A stretch of DNA of 64,000 nucleotides. It comes from Steromphala cineraria. Its lineage: Eukaryota; Mollusca; Gastropoda; Trochida; Trochidae. The translations under genes were made by a program, and so were the position numbers. This document shows, piece after piece, positions 34,657 to 43,624 of the stretch. Under the pieces are notes generated by a model. That model worked only from the letters and a program-made list of their open reading frames with translations, did no database searches and was not told the DNA's origin. The number at the start of each line of letters is the position of its first letter. Positions within the stretch are counted from its first letter, which is position 1. The stretch is taken from positions 58,480,898-58,544,897 of the forward strand of contig OU744724.1 of the NCBI GenBank assembly GCA_916613615.1. The letters run 5' to 3'.

Positions 34657-37260
34657 TCAGAATAAAATTGGCTGTTCTTCCCGATGGTGAGGCTGCGGAA
34701 TCTCCTCATCTAGCAGGTGACGTGGTGCCAGGGACGTCTCGTAGTTACAGGGAACCAGGACAGTCGGAGGTTCCATGAGCTCGTGAGGACCAGCGTGGAT
34801 CGGGTAGATCGTGCCCTGGTAGACGAGGTACAGATGCAGGAGATAGTTGTTGCGGAGGACGAGGGACAGTCGACGGCCTACCCATGGTGAAATAACGACA
34901 GAACGGGGCAGATTAATGCGGTGCCCTGTCAGGCCGTTTTCAATAGCGATGTCCTTCGTCTTCCAGGTAAGTGTAATCACTGCCTTACAGCAACTGTGGG
35001 TGACGGAGACGGCCGCTGGAGAGACGACAGTACTGGAGAGCGTCACCGTGGCGGGCGGGGCTGAGAATGACATGAGGGGGAGACGGACCGTGTTGTCAAT
35101 AGCTGAGAAGGCGAGGTACAGGGTTGTTTTAGTTGAGAAGTATCGGCGTACTGTGTAAGTCAGCAAGACAACAGCGAGGGAGGATATCAAGACGATAAGG
35201 ATGACCTCTAAGTCCCATAATGGTACTAGGTATTTATCAACCAGTGTTTGTTGAGTGGTAGGTGGAACAGTTGGGTGTGGAGTCCAAACCAAAGGTTGTG
35301 TGGTAGCTGCATAGGCTACGGCTGCATGTGCGTGGGCCAGAAGCTGTAGTCGCATGAACTGTACCCGGCGATGAAGAAGTACCATGCCGATAGTTAAAAA
35401 TAGAATCATGACGAGGACTGCATAGCCGATGTACATCGTGATGCCCTGGTCTGGAATGTCCGCCAGGTCATGGAGGTAAATAGGGTCAGCGGGATTGGTG
35501 TAAATGATCTGATTTGCCTTTGCGCGACTGACCGCGTGTTGCAACTTAATGCGTATCTGTTTGTCTATTCCCATGGCATTCTGGTACTTATGTTCGGCTA
35601 GCTTGAACGTAGCTGTCTGTGTAGCGAGGGGCTCGTCAGTCAGAAGACTGGGGAGTTTGTTGAGAATGTCTTTAGAAGAGAAGAAATGACGCAACACTGC
35701 GACATTGACAGTGTAACGAAGGTGTGACATCGACTTCCGATCAGAGCAGGAGATTAATCGTGGGGGCAAGAACAGTGGTCCCACTTCAATGGTGCAGTCA
35801 CATGGGATCGGGGCAAGGCAGAAGTGACATCCAGATCGCATTTTCACAACATTTTGACAGGAATAGGTAATTTCGTGAACTTGAGACAGGAGAAGTTGGC
35901 CTGATGACAGCTCTCTTGCGTCTGTTATGGTACCATTTGGAACAAAGTGGACGTCACAGAGTTTGTGAGCCAGGTCAATATGATTAGCATATATAGCTGA
36001 TGTACAAGTTGGATGGAGAACAGAAACTTCAACAGGCATGGCACCACAAGCCTTTTCGGACGTATCATGGCAGGAACGATATTGTTGTTCGGTGAACTCC
36101 ATGTATCGTTGCTCCCTTGCAGAATGAGCGAATAATTCGCTGATTCCTTGGACAACAGTGGCATCTGAGGAATTTATACTGACCGGTACAGGAAAGGTGA
36201 GGGTACGATAAAGTTGAAAATCGTCGGCCTTTGAGGTGACTGGTAGAAACATGGAGATAAAAACCTTCTGGCCCCTCCGGTGTGTTAGGAACCTGGCCTT
36301 GGTGTAATAATATTTCAACCCTGTATACACTAGCTTGAATCGGCCATGGTTTTCTTCCAGGTTGCGTGTTACCTGTCTGATTGTTGCTCTGAGGGCGTGA
36401 GGGGGCATGAGGTCCAGGGATAGGTGGCCCTGTAGTAGTGCATCGGTGGTTCGGCGAATTCGGACCGCATCAGTTATCGTCAGTAATGCCCAGTGAACCT
36501 CCTTCGTTGCTAATTGTAATAGAGTACCCAGTACCCGTTCTACCCACAAGACTTCGTTTTCAATGTTAGTCTCCATTTGCAGTACACGGGCGTGTTCGAT
36601 CTTGAAGGCCGTGAGGAGGTTGTTCATCCGTGTATTAGTCCTTCCCATGACGGAAGCCATCATTTGGTTAGTTGTATTAAAGGCAGTGTCCCTCAAATGT
36701 AGTTGTCTAGCGAGCAGCTGTAGATGGTGTTCCACTCGTTGTACTTCTTCGTCCGTGGCGACACCTGTGAGACTGTGAGCGATGTCACCCAGGAAGGACA
36801 GGAAGGCACGTCGGCTGCGAGAACGGCTGCTGGGAGGTCTTGATTGTGGTATGACATCAGCAATGGCCTTCAGTGATTCATTCAAATGTTCATGAGCTAT
36901 TTCTCGCATCATGTCAGTGTAGGATAAGAGCTTTGTGGCGAGCTGTATGGCCACAGCACATCTTACTTCTGGATGGGAGGTATTAACACGCCTGTCGACA
37001 CAGTTGTGCTTCCATGGGTAGTTAACATGGGCTGTCGGTAAGGTGGGAAGGTCCAGTTGATACGTATGGACCCATGTCTGGTCGAAGACGCGTAAGCGTC
37101 CCATATGCTGATACATGACACCATAGTGCATGCGCAGTTTATCTCCCGTGGTTGACGATGACAGGACCATCTGCGTCAACAGCATGAGGACCCCAGCAAG
37201 CAGCAGTAACATCATTCCCATCAGTACTACTGCAACAAACTCCTCCACTAAGAAGCACAC
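34657..37260 (-). CDS. env: Envelope-like membrane fusion protein (F-type)
   Basis: Open for 867 codons. The frame begins with GTG, and the first ATG is at 37221 (residue 14), directly before a leucine-rich signal peptide (about residues 14-33). A polybasic furin-type site (SRSRSRR, about residues 145-151) is followed by AFLSFLGDIAHSLTG, which resembles the cleavage site and fusion peptide of baculovirus F and insect errantivirus Env proteins. Heptad-like helices follow (about 170-260), then a cysteine-rich region (about 397-505). A transmembrane segment lies at about 609-629. A second hydrophobic segment at about 683-703 and a further ~165 residues make the C-terminus unusually long. Role by homology: glycoprotein for membrane fusion and cell entry. 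It is probably translated from a spliced mRNA. No internal stop or frameshift is seen. Confidence 0.85.
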   Translation of the reverse strand: MCFLVEEFVAVVLMGMMLLLLAGVLMLLTQMVLSSSTTGDKLRMHYGVMYQHMGRLRVFDQTWVHTYQLDLPTLPTAHVNYPWKHNCVDRRVNTSHPEVRCAVAIQLATKLLSYTDMMREIAHEHLNESLKAIADVIPQSRPPSSRSRSRRAFLSFLGDIAHSLTGVATDEEVQRVEHHLQLLARQLHLRDTAFNTTNQMMASVMGRTNTRMNNLLTAFKIEHARVLQMETNIENEVLWVERVLGTLLQLATKEVHWALLTITDAVRIRRTTDALLQGHLSLDLMPPHALRATIRQVTRNLEENHGRFKLVYTGLKYYYTKARFLTHRRGQKVFISMFLPVTSKADDFQLYRTLTFPVPVSINSSDATVVQGISELFAHSAREQRYMEFTEQQYRSCHDTSEKACGAMPVEVSVLHPTCTSAIYANHIDLAHKLCDVHFVPNGTITDARELSSGQLLLSQVHEITYSCQNVVKMRSGCHFCLAPIPCDCTIEVGPLFLPPRLISCSDRKSMSHLRYTVNVAVLRHFFSSKDILNKLPSLLTDEPLATQTATFKLAEHKYQNAMGIDKQIRIKLQHAVSRAKANQIIYTNPADPIYLHDLADIPDQGITMYIGYAVLVMILFLTIGMVLLHRRVQFMRLQLLAHAHAAVAYAATTQPLVWTPHPTVPPTTQQTLVDKYLVPLWDLEVILIVLISSLAVVLLTYTVRRYFSTKTTLYLAFSAIDNTVRLPLMSFSAPPATVTLSSTVVSPAAVSVTHSCCKAVITLTWKTKDIAIENGLTGHRINLPRSVVISPWVGRRLSLVLRNNYLLHLYLVYQGTIYPIHAGPHELMEPPTVLVPCNYETSLAPRHLLDEEIPQPHHREEQPILF
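37247..37260 (-). promoter_or_regulatory. Candidate splice acceptor for the envelope-like mRNA
   Basis: On the - strand TGTGTGCTTCTTAG ends at 37248, 26 bases upstream of the first ATG of the envelope-like frame. A second possible acceptor (TTTGTTGCAG) lies between it and the ATG. Confidence 0.45.
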
Positions 37261-39166
37261 AGGTAGAATGTTATACTTTAATTAGTTCCTAATTGTCATT
37301 ATGTGTCAGAGTATGATATGATACTCGACTGGTCACATCGACCTTTAGGCAGTTCATATGCTATACTTAATTGCCTTTGCAATCGGTCCACAACTGTCTA
37401 CCACTCACATTACAACTTCTTTATTACGAATAGACAGGAATAATTTATGTCCGTCTGTCTTACGAATAACAATTTCCCTAAACGTAATATATATTAAAAT
37501 TGAAGAATTATTAAATTATTTACTCTATTATATATTAATTTCATTAGTATCAGACTAAGTGTCAACTTCCTTATCAAACTATCCCTATTACACTGAATTG
37601 CCTTTAACCATTTAACGGGTTTTGTTGCACCTCACTCAATTCCAACGAGCAATCTAATGCATGACTGCGCACATCATAGCATTATCTAACATAGGTATCC
37701 ACCGTTTCCATGTAACCCTCTATCACGGACTCTTCAGAATTATATCCTATTTTACAGGACGCCGCATTCTGGAAAACCATCAGTATTATATCCCGTCTAG
37801 CAGGACGCCGCATACTGGAAAAACCATCAGTATTATATCCCGTCTAGCAGGACGCCGCATACTGGAAACTACGATATTATGTCACCACTAATATGAGGAG
37901 AGAAGTTGGCCATACTTTCCCCTCCGACAATAACTCCATTGCCATGTAATGCACCCATGGGTCGCGCGCAGTGATTCCCAGAATCACCAAGTCCAGGTTA
38001 CGACGGGACACCCTATGTCATTATATCATCTTCACACTCGTCTCGACAATCTCCATGTTGTCACTTATTCGTATCACTGATAACTGACATCAATTAAACA
38101 TTGATACCTATCGACGACGCGTCTTGTCAACAAGCATACAATATTCGATATGTCAGGCCTTTCTTATCGGCTTTGCAATTATTATTGACTGTTATTCCTG
38201 ATTAACTTAATCCACTTATCCCTGATACATCATTTGTGAATCAACAACAAGTTGTATTCTTTATCCTCTATATTCACAACCTTTACAACTATGCAAATTT
38301 AAGCCTTACTTCCTTTCAATCAACATAATAATTTAAAGACAATTTAAGTGAGTGAGTTATTGTTGACGCCGCTTGGGCAATATGACAGGCGTGAGCGGCG
38401 CTTAAGCAATTAAATAAATTTACCCATTCACCTTCGGTAGTGATTACCTTATAACACTAATTAGTCTGACGCAGTGGTTTGGTATTGACATTTCAACTAA
38501 ACAAACACCGGATTAGCATAACAGTGTAACTGTATCATTGCATATCCTGATTACCGCGCATGGTCGATTGAAGCTGACACTTAGTTGTTTTAAACACATG
38601 AAAGATTATAAATACTGTCAATTAGACAATTATGGAAACATGGTAACATCACCATTCATAGTGTTTATCACTCTTCGTATTGTAATACATTGCTCTAAGT
38701 AATATTCTCATTGTTTAATAACCTGTTTCCAAATTTTAAATTTATACCTTTAATGAGTCTTACTCAATTGCAGTCTATTAGTTGCAACCTAGTGAATTGG
38801 CTATACTTCAGTAAGTAAGTAAGTTTAGGTTCTATGGACCGATTGTTTATCTTACACAGGTGTTGTACAGTATTCATTACACGTTAGGCGTGCAATGGGG
38901 GAATGAGCGATGCATGCTCCAGCAGGGTTATCTAACGTCTGGTTCTGAAGGCTGACCGTTCTCTCGCCTCTCGCCTCTGCTAGTCACTGTGAGCTGGCTT
39001 GTAGTGGTCGCTTATTATATAACTGCATGTGGTACTTGTTGGTGTTGTTATTTCTGTGCCCCCTGAGGTTATAAGGCATGAATGGATACGTTGGCTTACT
39101 ACGATATTTACACAGGTTATGTATAGGCGGCAGGTCAGTGCACAGACAGCAGGTCAAATGAGGACT
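37261..39166 (-). other. Long non-coding spacer between pol and envelope-like gene
   Basis: About 1.9 kb without a sustained open frame on either strand, unusual inside a compact retroelement. It contains a three-copy 47-bp tandem repeat (37741-37870) and a GC-rich inverted word pair near 38370-38400. It may hold splicing, export or packaging signals; this is an inference. Confidence 0.55.
37741..37870 (-). repeat. 47-bp tandem repeat, three copies, in the spacer
   Basis: Units start at 37741, 37787 and 37834. Each contains CAGGACGCCGCAT.CTGGAAA; the second and third also share TATATCCCGTCTAG. The third is cut short. Confidence 0.85.
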
Positions 39167-42100
39167 TCATTCATTTGCTTGCTCTGTTTCTCTCTCTCTC
39201 TCTTCTGCTAGGCGTTTGAGTCGGGCTTCAGCAGCACGCGTTTTACCCGTCCATGTTCGCCTGGCGTGGTAATCTTCTACCAGAGGTGTTGGTAATGATG
39301 AGTGAGCAACCCACTGAGGTTGCGGGTCATCATTGAACGTTACTAGGTAGTGTTTGACACCACCAATGCGTTTTGCTTTCTTGATTTCCACTTTATCTGG
39401 ACTAAACCCTGGTTTATGTTCTTGTTGTGCCCAGCGTGCTTGAGCAAGCTTTCTTCTCAATACTGACAACGGTAGATCGTCCTCTGGGGACCAGTGAGAC
39501 TCCGTCTCGGTGTCGGTATTCTCGGTCTCATCTGTTACATCAGCGACAGGGTTGTCAGGTTCTGGTTCGTCGTGTGGGGGGGCAGGTGGTAGAGGAGGTT
39601 CGACCGGCCGACTGTCGGGACCCAGGTATGGCTTTAGGCGATTGGCATGGATTGGGGAACGCAGTGGTTTGTTGGTACCACATCGGCGAAGGAGGTAGTT
39701 GGGCGTATCATACGCAAATACGATGTAGAATGGTCCCTCATACGGACGTTGCAGTTTTCGAGACACATGTGGGAGAAGAGTGCCTCGGCGAAGCCATACT
39801 CTTTGTCCAACCTGGAAGGTGGGTGGTTTTGCCTTCATATCAAAGCGACGTTTGTATTCAGCTTGTGCAGACGTGACATTTGCATGTGCGATATTACGCG
39901 CTATTTCCAAGTTTGAGAGGAGTTCACGGAGATCTGTGTTAACCTGTGCAGGGAGTCCATCTGACACTGGCTGTAGAATGTTATCAATGGGCAAGCGCGG
40001 TTCTCGGCCATACACCATGAAGTACGGCGAGTAGCCTGTGGAATTTATGCACGGGCTTAGGCGATAGCCGGCCATAATGCTTGGGAGGAGATGTGGCCAA
40101 ACTTCTCGTGCATCGTCACAGTAGACCCTTATGGCTTGAGCGATAACGCCATTCATGCGTTCCACACAGGCATTGGTGGCTGGGTGAAAGGGGGATGTAT
40201 GTAGACGTTTGATACCCAGCAAACGACAGAGCTCTGAGAGGATGCGGGATGTGAACTCTTTTCCCTTGTCACTGAGTACTGCCCGAGGTGTGGAGTGTCG
40301 TGTGATAACCCCATCATAGAATGCTGCTGCTACTTCCTTTGCTGTTTTTGATTTGATGGGGAAAGCTTCGCACCACTTGCTGGCAGCATCAACGCAGACT
40401 AGGACGTACTTGTAGCCTTCAATGGTGGTGGTGAATGGACCCAAAAGATCAATTGACCAGCGGTCAAAAACGTCCACAACTGGGAGCGGGTGCAGCGGGG
40501 CTGGATGCGCATGGAAGTGGCGTTTTGCTACCTGACATTCTGTACATGAGGAAACCCATGTTTTCACAAAGGAGTACATCCCTTTCCAATAGTACTTCAT
40601 CCGTAGCGCGGAATAACACCGCTCTGTACCTTGATGACAGGACAGTAGGTCGTCATGATAGGATTCCAGTAGGGCGTGACGGAGTGGTTGCGGGACACAG
40701 AGCTGGCGATATAGGCGTGGGGTCCCTGAGCAGTGATCCTTTGGCGTGTACAGGTGATATAGCAGGTCTCCATCCAGTGCGAAGTCATTGGCTTCTATAG
40801 TGACACGGCGGGCGGTCATGTCATCGTCCGGCAGAGTGTCACTCGATAGGTATGCTATCAGGTCACTGAAGTGCTCATCCTGCCTTTGCAGTACTGCCAT
40901 ATGGGATGGCGATATGCCTATTGACGGCCAGGCAGCAGGACGTTGTGGATCGTGCTGGTCACGCATGACAGAGGGTGCGGAGTCCTGAGGGTTAGGAGTG
41001 CTGTCATCACAGGGAGATGTAACAGACCCGATTGAAGTTCCTAATTGTTCTGATTGCTCATCTATTGTGCTATCATGATACGGCCTTCGACTCAGGCCGT
41101 CAGCATTCCCGTTCTTTGGTCCCTGTATGTATTTAATCTCCAGGTCATATTGTGATAGCAAAACACTCCATCTGCCGAGTCGCCCATTGGCGTCCTTGAT
41201 TGATTTGAGGTACTGAAGCGCTGCATGATCTGTGATGACAGTGAATTTGCTGTCGGCCAGGTAAGGACGGAAGTGTTTGATACCAAGAATGATCGCAAGG
41301 CACTCTTTTTCTGTGATGGTGTAGCGTCTCTGTGCCGGCGAGAGACATTTCCCTCCATAGGAGAGGGGGTGGTCGTGTCCATCGTCTTGGCTTTGCGAGA
41401 GCACGAACCCGACAGAGGCATCAGATGCATCACAGGCCAGGGTGTAGGGTTTGGAGAAGTTCGGGTAGGCGAGAATCGGCGCCTTGGTGAGTGTTGTCTT
41501 GATTGATTGGAAGGCGACTTCGGCTGCTGGACCCCACTCGAACTGTACATCCTGGCGAAGGAGACTATGTAGAGGGTTTGAAATAACTGAGTAACCTTTG
41601 ATGAATTTGCGGTAGTAACCAGCGAGCCCAAGGAATGAGCGAAGGTCCTTCTGTGTGCGCGGCCGGGGGTAAGTGGCGACGGCACTTACCTTTTCTGGGT
41701 CCGTGGATACGCCATCCTTGGAGATGATGTGGCCAAGGTAGGTGATGTGGGCGAGGCCGAAATGACACTTCTTAGGTTTCAATTTGAGATTGGCATACCG
41801 GAGGGTGTCGAAGGCTTCCCCGAGATGTTTGAGGTGTTGTTCAAATGAAGAGGAGAAGATCAGAACATCATCCAAGTAGGTGAGGACGGACTTCCATGTC
41901 ATGGCGGAGAATAGGGCACCTATCACAAAACTGAAATATCCTGGAGCATTCTTTAACCCGAAGGGCATGACATCATAGGCGAAACTACCTTCCCCAGGAA
42001 CGGTGAAGCAAGTCTTTTCCCGGCTGGCGGCATCCATGGGGATCTGATGATAGCCGGACATCAAGTCGAGACTGCTAAACAGGCAGGGCTTGCTGGAACC

Positions 42101-43504
42101 GAGTGACATAAGTGCTTGATCAATATTACACATTGGCCAGTGGGATGTAGTCGTAACCTTGTTTAGGAGACGATAATCTGTGACAAAACGTGAAGTCCCG
42201 TCCTTCTTCTTTACTAGGAGAACTGGGGCGGACCATGGTGAGAATGTAGGTCGAATAATGTTATGGTCTAACATCTCTCGAACGTGTCGGGCCATATCCT
42301 CCCGTTGTTTTGGGTTGACAGGGTAGGGCCGCACTCGTACTGGCGGGCTGTCTCCGGTGTCAATGGTACACTCAAATAGATGAGTGCGCCCCAGCTCAGA
42401 GATGTCTTTCGCGAACACATCACGATGATTGGCGAGGAAGGCGCGGAGCTGTATAATCTCTTCCGGGTCGAGTGCAGCATCTGTAAGTGGAAAGTGTATA
42501 GGCGATTGTGGCGCCTTTGATTGCAGTGGTTCATCAGGTGACTGGTCAAGCGTGTTAGAGTTCTCAGCAGACGAGTCGGACACAAGTGGCGCCACTGTCG
42601 ACAGGCTGTGTTCAGTAGCGCGAGACGGGGGTTTTAGCTGAGATGTTTCCGACCCCAGCTCTATCAACTGATCTTTTTCTGCATCTGTCCAGTCATCCGC
42701 GACGGGCTCGAGCACAGCGACCTCCGTTCCAGGTGGCAGCTGTATGTATGAATCAGTAGGATTACATACCTTGTAGGGGATGGTCCCATCTGTTGATGTC
42801 ACCAAGCAGTAACCACCCAGTAGATTGTAGTCTTTCGCGAGGCTGGACAGCGGCGCAGCAATGGCTGTGGGGCAGGCATCGTTGACTTCTTGCGTGGACA
42901 GTAGGAAGCATCCTTCTGATTGTGGTTGGATGGTGGTGTGACTTGTAGTCCGCAGGGTACGTTGTTGGCCGTGACTGAGAAGGGGCACCGTTGTGGCGCC
43001 GTTGTGAAGCGTCAGCTGTCGCCGTACAAGGTCAAGCGAGGCTGTATTGTCATAAAGAAAGTCTAATCCCAATAGCATGGGTTGAGTGAGATCCCGTATA
43101 ACATAGAATTTATGATGAATAGTCAACTCCTTGATTTGTAGTGGAAGCATACAAACACCTGTAATTGTCAATGGGTTGCCATCTGCTGCACTGACTGGCG
43201 GTATGGATTCATTAACATATGGATATTTTTCAACTCCTCCAATACGCACAAATGTTGCATGCTGCAAGCAAGATGTTCCAGCTCCTGAGTCCACCAACGA
43301 ACAGATGTGGTAACCAGCAACAGAGAGTCTGATAGTACTACCCGATAAGTCCACAGCATTAGTGTCTATTACGCCATCCCCAGAGAGGCTATCAGTATCC
43401 CTATCAGCCACCAAAGGCTCACTGAAGGTAACATGTTTTGTTGTTTGTTTACTCGGGGGTGAGGGAAGCTGCATGGGGGAGGGCGGCCTGGGAGACTTAT
43501 CCAA
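39167..43504 (-). CDS. pol: Pol polyprotein (protease, RT, RNase H, integrase, chromodomain-like tail)
   Basis: 1445 codons open from a TTG at 43504. No stop occurs from there back to the gag TGA at 43624-43622, and both frames have the same phase. Domains in order: aspartic protease with DSGA at residues 72-75; reverse transcriptase at about 385-590 with YLDD at 543-546; RNase H at about 685-805 (DAS at 692, TDH at 758); integrase zinc finger with H950, H957, C987, C990; catalytic core D1019, D1079, E1115 in D-D-35-E spacing; and a GPY/F-type module (YEGPFYIV, about 1255). Residues 1370-1412 resemble a divergent chromodomain (KAKRIGGVKHYLVTF...W...L..L). All catalytic residues I can place are present. 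It makes cDNA and integrates it. It is probably translated only as a readthrough extension of gag. Confidence 0.95.
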   Translation of the reverse strand: MDKSPRPPSPMQLPSPPSKQTTKHVTFSEPLVADRDTDSLSGDGVIDTNAVDLSGSTIRLSVAGYHICSLVDSGAGTSCLQHATFVRIGGVEKYPYVNESIPPVSAADGNPLTITGVCMLPLQIKELTIHHKFYVIRDLTQPMLLGLDFLYDNTASLDLVRRQLTLHNGATTVPLLSHGQQRTLRTTSHTTIQPQSEGCFLLSTQEVNDACPTAIAAPLSSLAKDYNLLGGYCLVTSTDGTIPYKVCNPTDSYIQLPPGTEVAVLEPVADDWTDAEKDQLIELGSETSQLKPPSRATEHSLSTVAPLVSDSSAENSNTLDQSPDEPLQSKAPQSPIHFPLTDAALDPEEIIQLRAFLANHRDVFAKDISELGRTHLFECTIDTGDSPPVRVRPYPVNPKQREDMARHVREMLDHNIIRPTFSPWSAPVLLVKKKDGTSRFVTDYRLLNKVTTTSHWPMCNIDQALMSLGSSKPCLFSSLDLMSGYHQIPMDAASREKTCFTVPGEGSFAYDVMPFGLKNAPGYFSFVIGALFSAMTWKSVLTYLDDVLIFSSSFEQHLKHLGEAFDTLRYANLKLKPKKCHFGLAHITYLGHIISKDGVSTDPEKVSAVATYPRPRTQKDLRSFLGLAGYYRKFIKGYSVISNPLHSLLRQDVQFEWGPAAEVAFQSIKTTLTKAPILAYPNFSKPYTLACDASDASVGFVLSQSQDDGHDHPLSYGGKCLSPAQRRYTITEKECLAIILGIKHFRPYLADSKFTVITDHAALQYLKSIKDANGRLGRWSVLLSQYDLEIKYIQGPKNGNADGLSRRPYHDSTIDEQSEQLGTSIGSVTSPCDDSTPNPQDSAPSVMRDQHDPQRPAAWPSIGISPSHMAVLQRQDEHFSDLIAYLSSDTLPDDDMTARRVTIEANDFALDGDLLYHLYTPKDHCSGTPRLYRQLCVPQPLRHALLESYHDDLLSCHQGTERCYSALRMKYYWKGMYSFVKTWVSSCTECQVAKRHFHAHPAPLHPLPVVDVFDRWSIDLLGPFTTTIEGYKYVLVCVDAASKWCEAFPIKSKTAKEVAAAFYDGVITRHSTPRAVLSDKGKEFTSRILSELCRLLGIKRLHTSPFHPATNACVERMNGVIAQAIRVYCDDAREVWPHLLPSIMAGYRLSPCINSTGYSPYFMVYGREPRLPIDNILQPVSDGLPAQVNTDLRELLSNLEIARNIAHANVTSAQAEYKRRFDMKAKPPTFQVGQRVWLRRGTLLPHVSRKLQRPYEGPFYIVFAYDTPNYLLRRCGTNKPLRSPIHANRLKPYLGPDSRPVEPPLPPAPPHDEPEPDNPVADVTDETENTDTETESHWSPEDDLPLSVLRRKLAQARWAQQEHKPGFSPDKVEIKKAKRIGGVKHYLVTFNDDPQPQWVAHSSLPTPLVEDYHARRTWTGKTRAAEARLKRLAEERERETEQANE

Positions 43505-43621
43505 GCATTTAGAGACTGAAGGGTGACCACCTATGGTCGGGGAATGTGAGATAATGTTGCCTTGTCGGGGGTCGGGGTCAGAGTCAGGGACGGGGGAATG
43601 GTTGTGATCTGGTATGTGTAG
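43505..43621 (-). CDS. In-frame gag-pol junction segment
   Basis: 39 sense codons link the gag stop to the pol frame without an interruption. The segment is rich in Pro, Asp, Ser and His, like a flexible linker. Its openness supports readthrough rather than independent initiation. Confidence 0.6.
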
Positions 43622-43624
43622 TCA
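43616..43624 (-). promoter_or_regulatory. Leaky stop context TGACTA at the end of gag
   Basis: The gag stop is TGA, followed by CTA (then CAC). UGA-CUA is the best-known metazoan and viral readthrough context. Gag and pol share the same phase, so one readthrough event yields the fusion and no frameshift is needed. Confidence 0.7.
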
